A stretch of DNA of 15,154 nucleotides from SFEL01 sp964392455 (GTDB lineage: Bacteria; Bacillota; Clostridia; Christensenellales; CAG-138): positions 1 through 15,154 of the forward strand of contig CAYMPG010000035.1 of the NCBI GenBank assembly GCA_964392455.1. Reading direction: 5' to 3'. The translations under genes were made by a program, and so were the position numbers. Shown here piece after piece: positions 12,960 to 15,154 of this stretch. A model generated the notes under the pieces. That model did not search any database. It had not been told where the DNA came from and was given only the letters and a program-made list of their open reading frames with translations. Each line of letters starts with the position of its first letter. Position 1 is the stretch's first letter.

Positions 12960-13735
12960 TGGCGGAAAATATTGTTACACTGTCTCTTGAAAACGTCAGC
13001 AAGAGCTTTGCCAAGGTGGAAAGCGATGACGTTACCCATGCCCTCCATGATGTTAGCCTTACTGCCCACAGCGGCGAGTTCATTTCGCTGGTAGGGCCTT
13101 CCGGCTGCGGCAAGTCCACCATACTGAGGCTGGTGGCGGGGCTTATACCTCCCACCCTTGGCAAGGTAACGGTAGACGGCGCAGAGGTGACCGGCCCCTC
13201 CCCAAACCGGGGCATGGTATTTCAGCGGCCCACCCTGTTTCCCTGGCTTACGGTGGAAAAGAACATCGCCTTCAGCCTGGAAATGCAGGGCAAGCTCAAG
13301 GGCAACGAGGACAAGGTACAGCGTATGCTGAAGGTCATCGGCCTTGAGAACTTTAAAAACGATTACCCCGCTCAGCTTTCCGGCGGCATGGCACAGCGCG
13401 TTGCGCTGGTACGCTCCTTGATAAACGAGCCTGAGATACTGCTGCTGGACGAGCCCCTCGGCGCACTGGATGCCTTCACCCGTATGCATATGCAGGATGA
13501 GATACTGAGCATCTGGAGCGAAAGGCGGCAGCTTGCCCTCATGGTCACCCACGATGTGGATGAGGCCATATACATGGGCTCCCGCGTGATAGTAATGGAC
13601 GTTAATCCGGGCCGGGTGATAGCGGATATCACCATCGATCAGAGCTATCCCAGGGATCGCTCCTCCGCCCGGTTTGTGGAATACCGCAACGATATACTCA
13701 ATAAGCTGCACTTTGGCGGAAACCGCCAGGCATAA
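12959..13735 (+). CDS. ABC importer ATPase, nitrate/sulfonate/taurine type
   Basis: ATPase subunit of 258 residues, full length for the SsuB/TauB group. Walker A GPSGCGKST (46-54), Q-loop Gln89 in GMVFQRPTLFPWLTV, signature LSGGMAQR (140-147), Walker B ILLLDEP (160-166), D-loop ALD and switch His198 in VTHDVDEA are intact. The Gly-Met in place of the common Gly-Gln in the signature is normal for this group. It begins within the stop of the permease gene and is followed by a 69-nt gap with a palindrome before the binding-protein gene. Its role is to power uptake with the flanking permease and lipoprotein. Confidence 0.92.
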   Translation: MAENIVTLSLENVSKSFAKVESDDVTHALHDVSLTAHSGEFISLVGPSGCGKSTILRLVAGLIPPTLGKVTVDGAEVTGPSPNRGMVFQRPTLFPWLTVEKNIAFSLEMQGKLKGNEDKVQRMLKVIGLENFKNDYPAQLSGGMAQRVALVRSLINEPEILLLDEPLGALDAFTRMHMQDEILSIWSERRQLALMVTHDVDEAIYMGSRVIVMDVNPGRVIADITIDQSYPRDRSSARFVEYRNDILNKLHFGGNRQA

Positions 13736-13751
13736 TAACCCTGTTTCGTAT

Positions 13752-13765
13752 GCCGCATATGCGGC
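13752..13765 (+). other. Perfect 14-bp palindrome before the binding-protein gene
   Basis: GCCGCATATGCGGC, extended by flanking CGTA/TACG-type pairing, lies between the ATPase stop and the binding-protein ribosome site. As RNA it would form a hairpin that could stabilise the downstream binding-protein message after processing. It has no T-run, so termination is unlikely. Confidence 0.45.
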
Positions 13766-13804
13766 TTTACGGATAAAAACCAATATAATTAAGGAGAAAC
13801 TTCA

Positions 13805-15019
13805 ATGAACGCAAAGAAGCTTTTGGCCCTGGTACTGGCTCTGGTCATGGGTCTGTCCCTGTGTGCATGCGCCGGCGTAGAGGATGCCGGTGAAGAGGCA
13901 GGTGCTGCTGCATCTACCGTTATCGAGGACTTTAACAACGACGGTCAGATCGAGGTCGGTACCGTAGAGGATGTTGAAGTAAACGTGGCAAGCGAGCATC
14001 TGGATGCTGCCGAGGCCTCCGCTTCCGGCAACTGGGAAGCTCTGTTCGTTCCCGTTGACGTAGAAGGCCGTGCAATCGACATGGCAAACTTTGACCTGAC
14101 TCCCACCGCTGAAGAGCTGGAAGCCATGAAGCAGGAGCCCGCTTACGGCAGGCCCATCAACTACTTCATGTCCGACGGCTGCACCTCCGGCCCCACCATG
14201 GCAGATCACCTTGGCTTCTATGAGGAAGCCGGCCTGACCGCCGAGGGCGTTAAGGGCAGCAGCGACGTTGAGGCCCTGGGCACCAACCAGGTTGACGTTG
14301 CTACCGGTATGATGGCCAAGATGCTGGTTCCCATCACCAATGGCGTGGACATCACCTTCACCGGCGGCGCCCACATTGGCTGCAAGTCCATCTACGTTCT
14401 TGCTGACAGCGAATACAACACCACCGAGGACCTGAAGGGCACCAAGATCTCCGTTCCCAACGGCGTAGGCAAGTCTGACTACAACATCACCGCCCTCCTT
14501 CTGGATGCCGACAACATCAACTACAAGACTGACGTTGAGCTCATCCAGGTTTCCTCCGATGCCTGCGTGACCGCCATGGAAAACGGCGAGATCTCCGCAG
14601 CTCTGCTCAGCGATACCTTTGCCTACAGCATGGTAAAGGATGGCACCCTCAAGTGCATCCGCTCCCAGCTGGATACCGACTTTGCAAACCGTATGTGCTG
14701 CGTAATGGCTATGAGCGGCAAGTTCGTTCGTGAGAACCCCACCATCGCCAAGAAGGTTGCCCAGGCTGTACAGAAGGCCCACAGCTGGATGCGTGACAAC
14801 AGCGAGGAAGCCACCCAGGTTCTGATGGACATGGGCTGGAACGGCGGCAACTACGAGATGAACATCATGATCAACAACTCCCTCCAGTTCGGCCTGTCTG
14901 ACGAATTCGCCGAGACCACTCTGAGGGACTTTGCTGAGCGCTATGTACGCCTTGGCCTCATCGAGTCCATGGACAACGTAGACGAGATCATGGCTCTGGC
15001 CTGGACTCCCGTTCTGTAA
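13805..15019 (+). CDS. ABC importer substrate-binding lipoprotein (SsuA/NMT1-like)
   Basis: Extracytoplasmic lipoprotein of 404 residues serving the permease/ATPase pair just upstream. Signal peptide residues 1-21 end in LCAC, with the lipid-bearing Cys22. An acidic, low-complexity region (about 23-110) precedes the two-lobed domain beginning NYFMSDG (119-125). GGAHIGCKSIYV (187-198), DLKGTKISVPNGVG (209-222) and GEISAALLSD match the nitrate/sulfonate/thiamine-precursor binding superfamily. The mature part has six cysteines besides the lipidated one (126, 193, 254, 284, 298, 299). The N-terminal extension is longer than in typical SsuA. AGGAG (13792-13796) lies 8 nt before ATG 13805. Codon use is strongly biased (Ile ATC), suggesting high expression. 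Ligand unknown. Confidence 0.9.
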   Translation: MNAKKLLALVLALVMGLSLCACAGVEDAGEEAGAAASTVIEDFNNDGQIEVGTVEDVEVNVASEHLDAAEASASGNWEALFVPVDVEGRAIDMANFDLTPTAEELEAMKQEPAYGRPINYFMSDGCTSGPTMADHLGFYEEAGLTAEGVKGSSDVEALGTNQVDVATGMMAKMLVPITNGVDITFTGGAHIGCKSIYVLADSEYNTTEDLKGTKISVPNGVGKSDYNITALLLDADNINYKTDVELIQVSSDACVTAMENGEISAALLSDTFAYSMVKDGTLKCIRSQLDTDFANRMCCVMAMSGKFVRENPTIAKKVAQAVQKAHSWMRDNSEEATQVLMDMGWNGGNYEMNIMINNSLQFGLSDEFAETTLRDFAERYVRLGLIESMDNVDEIMALAWTPVL

Positions 15020-15044
15020 TATCCCCGGCTTAAATCCGTAGCGA

Positions 15045-15074
15045 AAAAGGCCCCCTGCTTGCAGGGGGCCTTTT
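15045..15074 (+). terminator. Strong terminator of the SsuABC-like operon
   Basis: AAAAGGCCCCCTGC (15045-15058), loop TT, GCAGGGGGCCTTTT (15061-15074): a perfect 14-bp arm pair ending in T, 25 nt after the binding-protein stop. The very tight loop probably opens by one pair. Confidence 0.9.
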
Positions 15075-15086
15075 GTGTAGAGGTTT

Positions 15087-15153
15087 CGCAGAAAAACCTT
15101 GGTTTTTCTGCGAGGGCGCACAAGGGCTTTGCCCATGTGCGATTAAATCCCTT
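15087..15153. repeat. Variable-tip hairpin array, second copy (inverted)
   Basis: CGCAGAAAAACC/GGTTTTTCTGCG (15087-15112) and CGCACAAGGGC/GCCCATGTGCG (15117-15141, one A-A mismatch). The reverse complement reproduces the layout at 6716-6784: a shared 18-bp flank with one mismatch (15136-15153 against 6716-6733), a CGCACA-based hairpin, a CCT linker and a second A/T-cored hairpin. The window ends inside the element. Confidence 0.65.
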
Positions 15154-15154
15154 A

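Noticed and set aside
13784..13789. TATAAT before the second binding-protein gene as a promoter
   Set aside because: A start 6-8 nt downstream would remove the ribosome site at 13792-13796. It is better read as part of the A/U-rich leader motif.
13802..15136. Long - strand open frame opposite the second binding-protein gene
   Set aside because: Same cause: a shadow of a codon-biased gene. It also crosses the terminator at 15045-15074.

Overview
The window looks like chromosomal DNA of an anaerobic gut-type Clostridia member (Bacillota). This is inferred from consensus AGGAGG-type ribosome sites, lipoprotein signal peptides, a double-cubane-cluster reductase, selenium-associated genes, and a 51-bp palindromic intergenic repeat of a kind I associate with Oscillospiraceae-like genomes. 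No species can be named. No RNA gene, CRISPR array, prophage or transposase was seen.

Layout. Positions 1-452 are non-coding and hairpin-rich. On the + strand follow an MFS transporter (453-1604), a separately promoted Fe(III)/phosphonate-type ABC importer (lipoprotein binding protein, fused double permease, ATPase; 1733-5268), and a PHP-domain phosphoesterase with its own promoter (5416-6054). Positions 6055-6885 are a gene-free block of palindromes, direct repeats and hairpins. It includes a second copy of the 51-bp repeat and is bounded by two strong terminators.

From 11554 down to 6886 everything reads on the - strand. A double-cubane anaerobic reductase (YjiM/2-hydroxyacyl-CoA dehydratase family) overlaps a DUF3343 protein, followed by a terminator-like hairpin. 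Then come a LysR regulator with a large dyad at its promoter, YedF, a cysteine-desulfurase-like enzyme and a second DUF3343 protein. The last three overlap by 4 nt each. LysR + YedF + cysteine desulfurase + DUF3343 is the known selenium-metabolism accessory set. Here it sits beside a DUF3343-linked double-cubane reductase.

Divergent from the reductase is a second ABC importer of the nitrate/sulfonate/taurine (SsuABC-like) type (11886-15019), ending in a strong terminator and then another hairpin array.

Working model (inference): a persulfide/selenium-handling module and a low-potential reductase share a locus with two importers. A 16-bp sequence shared by the LysR promoter and the first importer's promoter hints at common control. 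The most unusual non-coding signal is a set of hairpins whose base and flanks are conserved while the stem tips change on both arms, which keeps the pairing.
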